Below are positions 50,039 to 59,427 of a stretch of DNA of 64,000 nucleotides, piece by piece. This stretch comes from Sinomonas sp. ASV322. GTDB taxonomy: Bacteria > Actinomycetota > Actinomycetes > Actinomycetales > Micrococcaceae. The stretch covers positions 186,001-250,000 of the forward strand of contig NZ_JAVFJJ010000004.1 in assembly GCF_030908245.1 (NCBI RefSeq). The letters are read 5' to 3'. Each line of letters begins with the position of its first letter. The first letter of the stretch is position 1. The notes below the pieces were generated by a model. The model saw only the letters and a list, made by a program, of their open reading frames with translations, was not told the DNA's origin and ran no database searches. The position numbers and the translations under genes were made by a program.

Positions 50039-51475
50039 ATGGGACGCACTCTGGCCGAGAAGGTCTGGGACGCGCACGTCGTGCACAAGGGCGAAGCTGG
50101 CCAGCCGGACCTTCTCTACATCGACCTCCACCTCGTCCACGAGGTGACCTCCCCGCAGGCGTTTGAGGGTCTTCGTCTCGCCGGCCGCCAGCTGCGCCGC
50201 CCCGACCTCACGATCGCGACCGAAGACCACAACACCCCGACGCTCGACATCGACAAGCCGATCGCCGACCCGACGAGCCGCACCCAGATCGAAACGCTGC
50301 GCGCCAACTGCAAGGAGTTCGGCGTCCGCCTGCACCCGCTCGGCGACAAGGAGCAGGGCATCGTCCACGTCGTCGGACCCCAGCTGGGCCTCACGCAGCC
50401 CGGCCTCACGATCGTGTGCGGTGACTCCCACACCTCGACGCATGGCGCGTTCGGGGCGCTCGCCATGGGAATCGGCACGTCGGAGGTCGAGCATGTCATG
50501 GCCACCCAGACGCTCCCGCTCAAGCCGTTCAAGACGATGGCCATCACTGTGGAGGGCACGCTCAGGCCCGGCGTGAGCTCGAAGGACATCATCCTCGCCG
50601 TCATCGCCAAGATCGGCACGGGCGGCGGGCAGGGCTACGTCCTCGAGTACCGTGGCTCCGCGATCCGGGCCCTCTCGATGGAGGCGCGCATGACGATCTG
50701 CAACATGTCGATCGAAGCTGGCGCCCGCGCCGGCATGGTCGCCCCCGATGAAATCACTTACGAGTTCATGAAGGGCCGCCCGCACGCCCCCCAAGGAGCG
50801 GACTGGGACGCGGCGGTCGAGTACTGGAACACGCTGCACACGGACGATGACGCAGTCTTCGACGCCGAGGTGTTCCTCGACGCCGACGAGCTCGAGCCGT
50901 TCGTCACGTGGGGCACCAACCCCGGCCAGGGCGTCTCGCTCTCGCAGACCGTGCCGGATCCCGACTCCTTCGCGAACGAGAACGCGAAGGCCGCAGCCCG
51001 CCGCGCGCTCACGTACATGGGCCTCGAGCCCGGCACGCCCATGAAGGACATCCGCGTCGACACCGTGTTCCTCGGCTCGTGCACGAACTCGCGGCTCGAA
51101 GACCTCCGCGTCGCCGCGGACATCATCCGCGGGCGCCAGAAGGACCCGAACGTGCGCATGCTCGTGGTTCCGGGCTCGGCGCGCGTGCGCCTCGAGGCCG
51201 AGGCCGAGGGCCTCGACAAGGTCTTCAAGGAATTCGGGGCCGAGTGGCGGTTCGCCGGATGCTCGATGTGCCTCGGCATGAACCCCGACCAGCTCGCGCC
51301 CGGCGAGCGCTGCGCCTCGACGTCGAACCGCAACTTCGAAGGTCGGCAGGGCAAGGGCGGGCGGACGCACCTCGTCTCGCCCGTCGTCGCCGCGGCGACC
51401 GCGATCCGCGGAACGCTCTCGTCGCCGTCGGACCTCGACCCCCTGCCCACGGCCGCCGCACCCACCGCCGCCTGA
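50039..51475 (+). CDS. leuC: 3-isopropylmalate dehydratase large subunit
   Basis: A 478-residue aconitase-family Fe-S protein. [19 protein letters not shown], cluster cysteines in [13 protein letters not shown] and [12 protein letters not shown], and the [14 protein letters not shown] region near the end. With LeuD it isomerises 2- to 3-isopropylmalate. GAAGGGAGC precedes the ATG; leuD follows after 31 bases. Confidence 0.96.
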   Translation: MGRTLAEKVWDAHVVHKGEAGQPDLLYIDLHLVHEVTSPQAFEGLRLAGRQLRRPDLTIATEDHNTPTLDIDKPIADPTSRTQIETLRANCKEFGVRLHPLGDKEQGIVHVVGPQLGLTQPGLTIVCGDSHTSTHGAFGALAMGIGTSEVEHVMATQTLPLKPFKTMAITVEGTLRPGVSSKDIILAVIAKIGTGGGQGYVLEYRGSAIRALSMEARMTICNMSIEAGARAGMVAPDEITYEFMKGRPHAPQGADWDAAVEYWNTLHTDDDAVFDAEVFLDADELEPFVTWGTNPGQGVSLSQTVPDPDSFANENAKAAARRALTYMGLEPGTPMKDIRVDTVFLGSCTNSRLEDLRVAADIIRGRQKDPNVRMLVVPGSARVRLEAEAEGLDKVFKEFGAEWRFAGCSMCLGMNPDQLAPGERCASTSNRNFEGRQGKGGRTHLVSPVVAAATAIRGTLSSPSDLDPLPTAAAPTAA

Positions 51476-51506
51476 CCTGCCGAGCCGAGAACCTACGGAG
51501 AAAACC

Positions 51507-52127
51507 ATGGAGAAGTTCACCTCCCACACCGGCATCGGCGTCCCGCTGCGCCAGAGCGACGTCGACACCGACCAGATCATCCCTGCCGTGTTCCTCAAGC
51601 GGATCACGCGCACCGGATTCGAGGACGCCCTCTTCGCGAGCTGGCGCAAGGACGAATCCTTTATCCTCAACCGGGAACCGTTCGATCGCGGCTCGGTCCT
51701 CGTGGCCGGGCCGGACTTCGGCACGGGCTCGTCCCGCGAGCACGCCGTCTGGGCGCTCAAGGACTACGGCTTCAAGGCCGTCCTCTCGTCCCGGTTTGCC
51801 GATATCTTCCGCGGCAACTCGGGCAAGCAGGGCCTCCTCGCCGCCGTCGTTGCGCAGGACGACATCGAGCTCATCTGGAAGGAGCTCGAAAACCACCCCG
51901 GCACGCAGATCACCGTGGATCTCGAGGCCAAGATGGTCACGTGCGGGAACATCGTCGCGCCGTTCGAGATCGACGACTACACGCGGTGGCGCCTGCTCGA
52001 GGGCCTCGACGACATCGGCCTCACGCTCCAGCACGAGGGTGACATCGCGGCGTTCGAGGCGACGCGCGCTTCCTACAAGCCCACCACCCTCCCCGAGCCC
52101 ACCACCCTCCCCGAGCCCGCTCCCTGA
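51507..52127 (+). CDS. leuD: 3-isopropylmalate dehydratase small subunit
   Basis: A 206-residue swivel domain: [38 protein letters not shown] and [15 protein letters not shown]. The last 15 residues are a repeat ([15 protein letters not shown]) outside the family fold, produced by DNA repeats that carry on past the stop codon. Function should not depend on this tail. Confidence 0.95.
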   Translation: MEKFTSHTGIGVPLRQSDVDTDQIIPAVFLKRITRTGFEDALFASWRKDESFILNREPFDRGSVLVAGPDFGTGSSREHAVWALKDYGFKAVLSSRFADIFRGNSGKQGLLAAVVAQDDIELIWKELENHPGTQITVDLEAKMVTCGNIVAPFEIDDYTRWRLLEGLDDIGLTLQHEGDIAAFEATRASYKPTTLPEPTTLPEPAP

Positions 52128-52166
52128 GCCCGCTCCCTGAGCCCGCTCCCTGAGCCCGCTCCCTGA
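52112..52166. repeat. 13-bp tandem repeat across the leuD stop
   Basis: The unit TGAGCCCGCTCCC repeats with TGA at 52125, 52138, 52151 and 52164; the first is the leuD stop. A CGA variant precedes it inside the gene. A one-unit change alters the spacer length, and because 13 is not a multiple of 3, slippage upstream of the first TGA would change the C-terminus. Confidence 0.8.
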
Positions 52167-52200
52167 CGCCCGCCCCGCGTCCTGAGCGCGGGCCTTGGCT

Positions 52201-52240
52201 CGGATGCGTGCCGCCTGCCGCCGCGGGCGGCACGCATCCG
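52201..52240 (+). terminator. Terminator after leuD
   Basis: CGGATGCGTGCCGCC pairs perfectly with GGCGGCACGCATCCG over a 10-base loop. A few bases later comes TGTTTGTTT. Confidence 0.8.
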
Positions 52241-52338
52241 GGGATGTTTGTTTCGCCGCTCCGCCGGGGAGCTTCTATGCTTAGCAGGGTCCGAGGCCGG
52301 GCTGTTGGGGGCACGCGAGCAGTAGAGGAAGCAACTAT

Positions 52339-53667
52339 ATGAGCAGTGTCCTGACCATCCGCGGCGGTGTGCCTCTTTCGGGACGGGTCGCCGTCCGGGG
52401 AGCCAAGAACCTCGTGCCGAAGGCCATGGTCGCGGCTCTGCTCGGCGACGAGCCGTCCGTGCTCCGGAGCGTCCCCGAGATCAAGGACGTCGAAGTCGTC
52501 ACGAGCCTGCTCTCCCTCCACGGCGTCGAGATCGCCCGGGATCCTGCGACCGGCGACCTCACGCTCGATCCCGCCAACGCCCGCACGGCCCATTCCGCGG
52601 ACATCGACGCGCACGCGGGCGATTCGCGCATCCCGATCCTGTTCTGCGGTCCGCTCATCCACTCGATCGGCGAGGCGTTCATTCCGGATCTCGGGGGCTG
52701 CCGCATCGGCGACAGGCCCATCGACTACCACCTGAACGTCCTGCGCCAGTTCGGCGCGGTCGTCGACAAGGGATCGGTGGGCATCCGCATCACGGCCCCA
52801 AAGGGCCTCAAGGGCGCCAAGATCTCGCTCCCGTATCCGAGCGTCGGCGCGACGGAGCAGGTCCTGCTCAGCGCGGTCAAGGCCGACGGCATCACGGAGC
52901 TCACAGGCGCCGCGACCGAACCCGAGATCGTCGACCTCATCGCCGTCCTGCAGAAGATGGGCGCGCTCATCTCGATCCAGTCGGATCGGACGATCCGCAT
53001 CGAGGGCGTGTCGGCGCTCGGCGGCTACGACCACACGGCCCTCCCGGACCGCAACGAGGCGGCATCGTGGGCATCCGCCGCGCTTGTCACGAAGGGGGAC
53101 ATCTTCGTCGAAGGCGCCCTCCAGCGAGACATGATGACGTTCCTCAACACGTTCCGGAAACTCGGCGGAGGGATCGACATCCGCGACAACGGGATCCGGT
53201 TCTACCACACGGGAGGCAAGCTCTCGCCGCTCGTTGTCGAGACCAACGTGCACCCCGGCTTCATGACCGACTGGCAGCAGCCGCTCGTCGTCGCACTCAG
53301 CCAGGCGGAAGGTGTCTCGATCGTGCACGAGACCGTGTACGAGAACCGCTTCGGCTTCACGGATGCGCTCCGCCGCATGGGGGCGACGATCCAGGTCTAC
53401 CGCGAGTGCCTCGGCAGTGTGCCGTGCCGATTCGGCCAGCGCAACTTCCTTCACTCGGCCGTCATCTCGGGCCCGAGCGAGCTGCACGGCGCTGACTTCG
53501 ATGTGCCCGACCTCCGCGGCGGATTCAGCCACATCATCGCTGCGCTTGCCGCACAAGGAACGTCGCGAGCGACGGGCGTCGACGTCATCAAGCGCGGGTA
53601 CGAGCGGTTCACCGACAAGCTCGCCGGCCTCGGGGCCGATTTCGATCACGAGGAGGAGGCCGCGTGA
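52339..53667 (+). CDS. murA: UDP-N-acetylglucosamine 1-carboxyvinyltransferase
   Basis: A 442-residue EPSP-synthase-fold enzyme for the first committed step of peptidoglycan. GAKNLVPKAMVAALL at the start and the loop Cys121 in GGCRIGDRPIDYH (the fosfomycin-target cysteine) are present. NVHPGFMTDWQQP and the final GYERFTDKLAGLGAD are typical. A TATGCT at 52276-52281 may be its -10, leaving a 50-base leader with AGAGGAAGC. Heads a four-gene run to ddl with overlaps or tiny gaps. Confidence 0.94.
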   Translation: MSSVLTIRGGVPLSGRVAVRGAKNLVPKAMVAALLGDEPSVLRSVPEIKDVEVVTSLLSLHGVEIARDPATGDLTLDPANARTAHSADIDAHAGDSRIPILFCGPLIHSIGEAFIPDLGGCRIGDRPIDYHLNVLRQFGAVVDKGSVGIRITAPKGLKGAKISLPYPSVGATEQVLLSAVKADGITELTGAATEPEIVDLIAVLQKMGALISIQSDRTIRIEGVSALGGYDHTALPDRNEAASWASAALVTKGDIFVEGALQRDMMTFLNTFRKLGGGIDIRDNGIRFYHTGGKLSPLVVETNVHPGFMTDWQQPLVVALSQAEGVSIVHETVYENRFGFTDALRRMGATIQVYRECLGSVPCRFGQRNFLHSAVISGPSELHGADFDVPDLRGGFSHIIAALAAQGTSRATGVDVIKRGYERFTDKLAGLGADFDHEEEAA

Positions 53668-54476
53668 GCGGAGCCGTCAAGGCGGGGACCGGCGAGTCCG
53701 CGGGGGAGCGCACGGCGTTCGCACTGGCCGCGGGCGTCGTGCGGCCCATGATGAACGCGCTTCTGGGCAAGACGTGGCTCGGAACCGACCGGCTCCGGAG
53801 TCTCCCCGGCCGGGGCGGCTTCATCGCATGCCCCAATCACTGCACGGAGATCGATCCGCTCGTCGTGGGCCACATGCTCTACAACCTCCGGCGGCCGCCG
53901 CACTTCCTCGCGAAGGCTGGCCTCTTCAAGCCGCCCGTGCTCGGGCAATTCATGCGGTTTACGAAGCAGATCCCCGTGGACCGGCGGGGAACGGGCGCGG
54001 GCCAATCGCTCGACGTCGCGCGCGACGTCCTCGACGAGGGCGGGGCCATCCTCATCTATCCCGAGGGCACGCTCACGCGTGACCCCGGTCTGTGGCCCAT
54101 GAAGGGACATACGGGCGCGGCGAGGCTTGCCCTCAAGACCGGCGCGCCCGTCGTCCCGATCGCGCACTGGGGCGCCCAGGAGCTGTTCCCCCGCTACGCC
54201 AAGAGGCTCTACGTGTGGCCGCGCAAGCATGTCCGAGTGCTCATCGGCGATCCCGTCGACCTCAGCGAGTTCGAGGGGCGGCCGCTCGACAAGGCGACGC
54301 TCGTGGCCGCGACCGAGAAGATCATGGACGCCATCACGGCGCTGCTCGCCGAGCTCCGCGGGGAGGAGCCTCCCGCCGAGCGCTGGGATCCCGCGGAGCA
54401 CCAGCAGAGCAAGCACGGGCGCGACGTCGAGCGCGGCTCGAAGGGCGCGGCGAACGACGGCGGAGTCCCGGCGTGA
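53664..54476 (+). CDS. plsC: 1-acyl-sn-glycerol-3-phosphate acyltransferase
   Basis: A 270-residue acyltransferase making phosphatidic acid at the membrane. Motif I NHCTEID (HX4D), motif II around KQIPVDRRG, motif III YPEGTLTRD, motif IV VVPIAHWGAQ. The last 40 residues are charged and probably disordered. GTG start overlapping murA by 4 bases; overlaps gpsA by 4. Confidence 0.9.
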   Translation: MSGAVKAGTGESAGERTAFALAAGVVRPMMNALLGKTWLGTDRLRSLPGRGGFIACPNHCTEIDPLVVGHMLYNLRRPPHFLAKAGLFKPPVLGQFMRFTKQIPVDRRGTGAGQSLDVARDVLDEGGAILIYPEGTLTRDPGLWPMKGHTGAARLALKTGAPVVPIAHWGAQELFPRYAKRLYVWPRKHVRVLIGDPVDLSEFEGRPLDKATLVAATEKIMDAITALLAELRGEEPPAERWDPAEHQQSKHGRDVERGSKGAANDGGVPA

Positions 54477-55570
54477 GCGCAGACCTCACCGGCGTGGGCC
54501 CGGCCCAGGCCAGAGAAGCTGCGCGCGAGGAGGTGCAGGACGTCGAGGCCGCCATCACCTCGGTCGCCATCTTCGGCGCCGGAAGCTGGGGGACGACGTT
54601 TGCGAAGGTCCTCGCGGACGCGGCCGAGTCCCACGGCATCGAGCGCAGCATCCGGGTATGGGGCCGCAACCCCGAGACGATCGCGGACATCAACGGCCAT
54701 CGGAACGGGCGCTACCTCGGAGACATCGAACTCCCGAGCGCGATCACGGCCACGACAGATCCCGCCGAGGCCCTCGCCGGCGCCCAGCTCGTCGTCTTCG
54801 CGGTCCCCGCCCAGTCCCTGCGGGCCCAGCTCGAAAGGTGGCGCGCGCTCGTGCCGCGGGACGCCGCCGTCATGTCCCTCATGAAGGGCCTCGAGGTCGG
54901 CACGGACCTGCGCATGAGCGAGGTCATCGCCGAGGTGACCGGCGTGCCGACGCCGCGCATCGCCGTCCTGTCGGGTCCGAATCTCGCGATGGAGATCGCG
55001 CGCAAGGAGCCGACGGCGTCCGTCATCGCGTGCGCCGACGAGGCACTCGCGCAGCGGCTCGCCCGCGCGTCGACCGCTCCCTATTTCCGCCCGTACACGT
55101 CGACGGACGTCGTCGGGGCCGAGATCGGCGGCATCGTCAAGAACGTCATCGCCCTGTGCGTCGGGATCTGCGACGGCCGGGGCATGGGAGACAACACGAA
55201 GGCCTCGGTCATCACGCGCGGCCTCGCGGAGACGACCCGCCTCGCCGTCGCGCTCGGCGCGGACCCCCAGACCCTCGCGGGCCTCGCCGGCCTCGGCGAC
55301 CTCGTGGCGACGTGTGCATCGAAGCTCTCGCGCAACCACACCGCCGGAACGCTTCTCGGGCAGGGCCTGAGCGTCGAGGAGGTCGGGGCACGGATGACGC
55401 AGATCGCCGAGGGCATCAAGTCCGCGCCCGCGGTCCGCGACCTCGCGCGTCGCGTCGGCGTCGACATGCCGATCACGGAGGCCGTCGTCGGCGTGCTCGC
55501 CGGCCGCATCGGCATTGACCAGCTTCAAACAGCCCTGCTCGCGCGGGAGCTCAAGTCGGAAGGCGAATAG
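54473..55570 (+). CDS. gpsA: Glycerol-3-phosphate dehydrogenase [NAD(P)+]
   Basis: A 365-residue enzyme giving sn-glycerol-3-phosphate, the substrate chain that plsC continues. Rossmann motif VAIFGAGSWGTTFAKVLAD, KGLEVGTDLRMSEV, SGPNLAMEIA, catalytic Lys in GGIVKNVIALCVGI, and NTKASVITRGLAE. GTG 54473 is chosen for its GTGA overlap with plsC; 25 extra N-terminal residues precede the core. Confidence 0.95.
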   Translation: MSADLTGVGPAQAREAAREEVQDVEAAITSVAIFGAGSWGTTFAKVLADAAESHGIERSIRVWGRNPETIADINGHRNGRYLGDIELPSAITATTDPAEALAGAQLVVFAVPAQSLRAQLERWRALVPRDAAVMSLMKGLEVGTDLRMSEVIAEVTGVPTPRIAVLSGPNLAMEIARKEPTASVIACADEALAQRLARASTAPYFRPYTSTDVVGAEIGGIVKNVIALCVGICDGRGMGDNTKASVITRGLAETTRLAVALGADPQTLAGLAGLGDLVATCASKLSRNHTAGTLLGQGLSVEEVGARMTQIAEGIKSAPAVRDLARRVGVDMPITEAVVGVLAGRIGIDQLQTALLARELKSEGE

Positions 55571-55571
55571 C

Positions 55572-56732
55572 GTGACCCAGCCTGCAACTCCCGAGCCGAT
55601 CCATGCGACGCCCGCGGACGCCGGGCGCAAGATCCGCGTCGCGCTCCTCTTCGGCGGACGCTCGAGCGAGCACGCCGTCAGCTGCGTGACCGCCGCGGGC
55701 GTCATGAACGCGATTGATCCGGACAAGTACGAGGTCCTCCCCATTGGCATATCCAAGGACGGCCAGTGGGTCCTCTCTGACGGCGACTGGCAGCGCTGGG
55801 CGCTCAACGCCGGCGAGATGCCCGAGGTCCGTCCCGGTGCAGAGACCGTGCGGCTCACGAGCAGCCCCGGGCGGCCGGGCCTCGTTGTCACAAGGCCCAA
55901 CGAGGTTCCCCGCGAGCTGGGCGAGGTCGACGTCGTCTTCCCGCTCCTGCATGGGGCGTTCGGCGAGGACGGCACCGTCCAGGGCCTGCTCGAGCTCGCC
56001 GACGTCCGGTACGTCGGCGCGGGCGTGCTCGCCTCGGCCGTCGGCATGGACAAGCACTTCATGAAGATCGCGTTCGAGGCCGCAGGCCTCGCCGTCGGCC
56101 CCTACGTCGCGGTGACCGACAAGGAATGGCGCCGCGACCCGCAGTCGGTGCGCGACGCCGTCGACCGCCTCGGCTACCCCGTCTTCGTCAAGCCCTGCCG
56201 CGCCGGCTCCTCGGTTGGCATCACACGCGTCGCGCGGCCCGAGGACCTCGACGCCGCCGTCGTCGAGGCACGCCGTCACGACCTCCGGATCGTCATCGAG
56301 GCCTCGATCGCGGGGCGCGAGATTGAATGCGGCGTCCTCGAGGGCCACGGCTCCCACGAGCCGCGGACGTCGCTCCCGGGCGAGATCGTCGTCCAGGGCG
56401 GCGAGCACACGTTCTACGACTTCGAGGCCAAATACGTCGAGGCCGACGCGGCGGCGCTCAGCTGCCCCGCGGATCTCCCCGAGGACGTGATCGCCCGCGT
56501 GCGGGAGGAGGCCGCCCGCGCGTTCGACGCGGTGTCCGCGGAAGGCCTCAGCCGTGTCGACTTCTTCTACACGCCGGATGGCGATCTTGTCATCAACGAG
56601 ATCAACACGATGCCGGGCTTCACGCCCATCAGCATGTATCCGCAGATGTGGGCGGCGAGCGGGCTCTCCTACCACGACCTCATCGACGAGCTCATCCAGC
56701 TCGCGCTCGAGCGGCCCACCGGCCTGCGCTGA
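55572..56732 (+). CDS. ddl: D-alanine--D-alanine ligase
   Basis: A 386-residue ATP-grasp ligase for the peptidoglycan dipeptide. VALLFGGRSSEHAVSC at the N-terminus, LHGAFGEDGTVQGLLEL, ATP-grasp YPVFVKPCRAGSSVGITRV, and metal ligands in RVDFFYTPDGDLVINEINTMPGF (FYTPDG, INEINTMPGF). VanA-like length. GTG start one base after gpsA. Confidence 0.95.
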   Translation: MTQPATPEPIHATPADAGRKIRVALLFGGRSSEHAVSCVTAAGVMNAIDPDKYEVLPIGISKDGQWVLSDGDWQRWALNAGEMPEVRPGAETVRLTSSPGRPGLVVTRPNEVPRELGEVDVVFPLLHGAFGEDGTVQGLLELADVRYVGAGVLASAVGMDKHFMKIAFEAAGLAVGPYVAVTDKEWRRDPQSVRDAVDRLGYPVFVKPCRAGSSVGITRVARPEDLDAAVVEARRHDLRIVIEASIAGREIECGVLEGHGSHEPRTSLPGEIVVQGGEHTFYDFEAKYVEADAAALSCPADLPEDVIARVREEAARAFDAVSAEGLSRVDFFYTPDGDLVINEINTMPGFTPISMYPQMWAASGLSYHDLIDELIQLALERPTGLR

Positions 56733-56769
56733 CGGCGTCCCGACGCGGCGGAACTCCTCCGGGCGCCGC

Positions 56770-57369
56770 TCAGCCGTTGGGGAGTTGGGCGACCTCCGCC
56801 TGACCGACGCATTTCGCGGTCTGCGGGACCTTCGAGACGGCGGCCGAAAGCGTTGCGAGGACCGTCGCCGAGCTGATCTTCGACGAGTCGAGAAGCAGCT
56901 CGGTCGCCGGCTTCCGTCCAAACGTCGTGAGGATATAGGTGCCGTTCTCGCCGCCTCCGCCGGCTCCGGCAGCCGCGGAGGCCGAGCCGCTCGGCTGGCC
57001 CGAGGCGCTCGAACGGCTTGACGGCGCCGCGGACGGCGTCGACGCCTCCCGGATGACCCAGTCGACCCCGTTGACGGTCACGCAGCGGTCGGTCGTCGGC
57101 CCGGGAGTCGGCACGCCGCAGCGGAGCACGACGGCGGCCGGGTCGCCCCACGCTGCCGTCGCCTGGCTCGTCGTCTTGCGGAGGGCAGCGGTGCCGAGCG
57201 AGTCGGGGAGCGCGATCATCTCGGGCGCGCACGCCGGATTGGCCGCGTCGGGCGCCGGATCGACGGACACGGGAGCGCTGCAAGCTGCGAGCGACACGGC
57301 GAGGACGGCTGCGGAACCGGCGGCCGAAGCGCGCAGGAAGGCTGCGGCGCGGCGACGGCTGCGGGTCAT
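56770..57369 (-). CDS. DUF3515 lipoprotein
   Basis: A 199-residue secreted lipoprotein (AAVLAVSLAACSA; lipobox LAAC). Mature region: CAPEMIALPDSLG, VVLRCGVPTPGPTTDRC and GVDWVIRE, the DUF3515 signature, interrupted by a Ser/Ala/Gly-rich insert. In actinobacteria DUF3515 sits between ddl and thiL as it does here; its function is unknown. Confidence 0.85.
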   Translation of the reverse strand: MTRSRRRAAAFLRASAAGSAAVLAVSLAACSAPVSVDPAPDAANPACAPEMIALPDSLGTAALRKTTSQATAAWGDPAAVVLRCGVPTPGPTTDRCVTVNGVDWVIREASTPSAAPSSRSSASGQPSGSASAAAGAGGGGENGTYILTTFGRKPATELLLDSSKISSATVLATLSAAVSKVPQTAKCVGQAEVAQLPNG

Positions 57370-57413
57370 GGGCGATCCTTTGGGAAACGTACGGGGGTCG
57401 GCATCAAGCCTAC

Positions 57414-57419
57414 TAGGCT
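57414..57419 (+). promoter_or_regulatory. -10 element of thiL, leaderless start
   Basis: TAGGCT followed by 6 bases and the GTG of thiL. Confidence 0.6.
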
Positions 57420-57425
57420 GGGGCT

Positions 57426-58442
57426 GTGCGCACGTCCCCCCTGCCCCCGACCGTGGGCGAGCTGAGCGAGGGCGAACTCCTCGACCGGATCCTCCCGCGG
57501 CTAGCCGGGGGAGCCGAAGCGCTTCTCGGACCGGGCGACGACGCCGCCGTCCTTGCCGCGCCAGATCGCCGCGTTGTCGTCTCGACAGACACCCAGACGC
57601 AGGACGCCGACTTCCGCCTCGTCTGGCCGAACGGCTACCGGCACACGGGATTCGACGTCGGTTGGAAGGCTGCGGCCCAGAATCTGAGCGACATCAATGC
57701 GATGGGCGCCGTCGCGACCGGCATCGTCGTGAGCCTCACGCTCCCGCCCGCCACACCGGTCGGCTGGGTCGAGGACCTCGCGGACGGGCTCGCCGCGGGC
57801 GTGCGCGGGCTCGGCGCGACGCGCTGCGCGCTCGCGGGCGGTGATCTCGGGCGCGGAGGCGAGCTGTCGATCACGGCCACCGTCCTCGGGAGCCTCGACG
57901 GCCGTGCGCCCGTGCTGCGGAGCGGTGCGCGCCCCGGCGACATTCTCGCCGTCGTCGGCGCTCTCGGTCCGGCGGCCGCCGGACTCGAGCTCCTCGAGCG
58001 CGGGCCGGCGTACGACGAGCTCGACGCGGCGCTCCGCGAGCTCGTGGCCCGCCAGTGCCGGCCCATCCCGCCTCTCGAGGCCGGCCCCGCCGCGGCGCTG
58101 GCCGGAGCCACGGCGCTCATGGACCTTTCGGACGGGCTGGAGCGCGATTCGCTCCGTCTCGCCCAGGCAAGCGGCGTGCGCCTCGACTTCCACCCGGACG
58201 CCCTCCGCGTGTATGCGGAGCCGCTGCGTTCCGCTGCCGCGCTCCTTGGCGCTGACGCGCTCGCATGGGTGCTCGGCGGGGGAGAAGACCACGGGCTGCT
58301 CGCGGCCTTCCCTGCCGACGCACAGCTCCCGCACGGCTTCGCTGCGATAGGCTCGGTGTTGCCTGCCGATGGCGGGACGCCCGGCGTCTCTGTCGGAGGG
58401 CACCCGGCAGCCTCGAGGGGATGGGACCACTTTGCCTGGTAG
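57426..58442 (+). CDS. thiL: Thiamine-monophosphate kinase
   Basis: A 338-residue PurM-fold kinase forming thiamine diphosphate. GPGDDAAVLAAPD and DTQTQDADFRLVW at the N-terminus, NLSDINAMGAVATGIVV (Mg and nucleotide ligands), SGARPGDILAVVGALG and ALMDLSDGLERDSLRLA. Complete. It overlaps the DAK2 gene, so the two are co-transcribed with recG. Confidence 0.92.
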   Translation: MRTSPLPPTVGELSEGELLDRILPRLAGGAEALLGPGDDAAVLAAPDRRVVVSTDTQTQDADFRLVWPNGYRHTGFDVGWKAAAQNLSDINAMGAVATGIVVSLTLPPATPVGWVEDLADGLAAGVRGLGATRCALAGGDLGRGGELSITATVLGSLDGRAPVLRSGARPGDILAVVGALGPAAAGLELLERGPAYDELDAALRELVARQCRPIPPLEAGPAAALAGATALMDLSDGLERDSLRLAQASGVRLDFHPDALRVYAEPLRSAAALLGADALAWVLGGGEDHGLLAAFPADAQLPHGFAAIGSVLPADGGTPGVSVGGHPAASRGWDHFAW

Positions 58443-59427
58443 CAACGCCGCGAAGACGGCGTCCAACGCTGCGGCCATGCGCCGTTGGCTCGGCATGGCG
58501 GAGACCGTGCTGGCCAACCACAGCGACCGGCTCAATGCGATCAACATCTTCCCCGTGCCGGACGGCGACACCGGCACGAATCTCTACCTCACGGCGCGGG
58601 CGGCGGCGGAAGCGGCCCAGGAATGCGACAGCGCTGACCTCGGAGCAGTCATCGGCGCTGCTGGCCACGCGGCCATGGAGGAGGCGCGCGGGAACTCCGG
58701 GACCCTCTTTGCCGTCTTCCTCGACGCATTCTCAGTCCCGCTTGCGGGCCAGTCCCGGCTCAGCGGCCCGCTCCTGGCCGAGGCCCTGCACCGGAGCCAG
58801 ATCCGGGCGTGGTCCGCGCTGAGCGAGCCCGTCGAGGGGACAATGCTCTCGGTCCTCGCGGCGGCGGCCCACGCCGCGGCCGGCGCGAGCTCGGGCTCGG
58901 ACGGACAGCACGAGGCAAGCCACAGCAACGCGGCGCTCGCGCGGGCCCTCGACGCGGTCGTCGCCGCCGCGTTGGCCGCTGTCGTGAGCACGGAAGAGCA
59001 GCTCGAGATGCTGCACAACGCGCGGGTTGTCGACGCGGGTGCCGTGGGCCTCCTGCTCGTCCTCGGCGCCCTCCGCTCGGCCGTCCTCGGCGTCGACCTC
59101 ACCGACCAGATCCTCGATCAGCTCCACGGCTACCGCGTCGAGGATCCGCACATCCACAAGACCCAGCCCCCGGCCGAGGGCGTCGAGCTCATGTGCACGA
59201 TCACGTTGAGCCCCCTCGATGCGGCCGGGCTGCGCCACCGGCTCGACGAGCTCGGCGAATCGGTCATCATGAGCCCGCTTGGGCCGCTCGACGAAGACTC
59301 GGGCAGCGTCCGATGGCGGGTCCACGTCCACGTGCGCGACCCCGAGGCCGTGCTGGCCGAGATCAAGAGGCGGGGCGAGCCCGAGCGCGTCTCGTTCACC
59401 GAGCTCCATTCCGGCCATGCGAGCTGA
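58432..59427 (+). CDS. DAK2-domain protein
   Basis: About 331 residues. The DAK2 phosphatase/kinase-type domain starts with NAINIFPVPDGDTGTNLYLT (Mg-nucleotide aspartates) and continues with MEEARGNSGTLFAVFLDAF and VVDAGAVGLLLVLGAL; the C-terminal 100 residues are ACT-like. Relatives are fatty-acid-kinase FakA-like. The start is uncertain: TTG 58432 just before the thiL stop is used; ATG 58369 and ATG 58477 are alternatives. It regularly precedes recG. Confidence 0.8.
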   Translation: MPGSNAAKTASNAAAMRRWLGMAETVLANHSDRLNAINIFPVPDGDTGTNLYLTARAAAEAAQECDSADLGAVIGAAGHAAMEEARGNSGTLFAVFLDAFSVPLAGQSRLSGPLLAEALHRSQIRAWSALSEPVEGTMLSVLAAAAHAAAGASSGSDGQHEASHSNAALARALDAVVAAALAAVVSTEEQLEMLHNARVVDAGAVGLLLVLGALRSAVLGVDLTDQILDQLHGYRVEDPHIHKTQPPAEGVELMCTITLSPLDAAGLRHRLDELGESVIMSPLGPLDEDSGSVRWRVHVHVRDPEAVLAEIKRRGEPERVSFTELHSGHAS

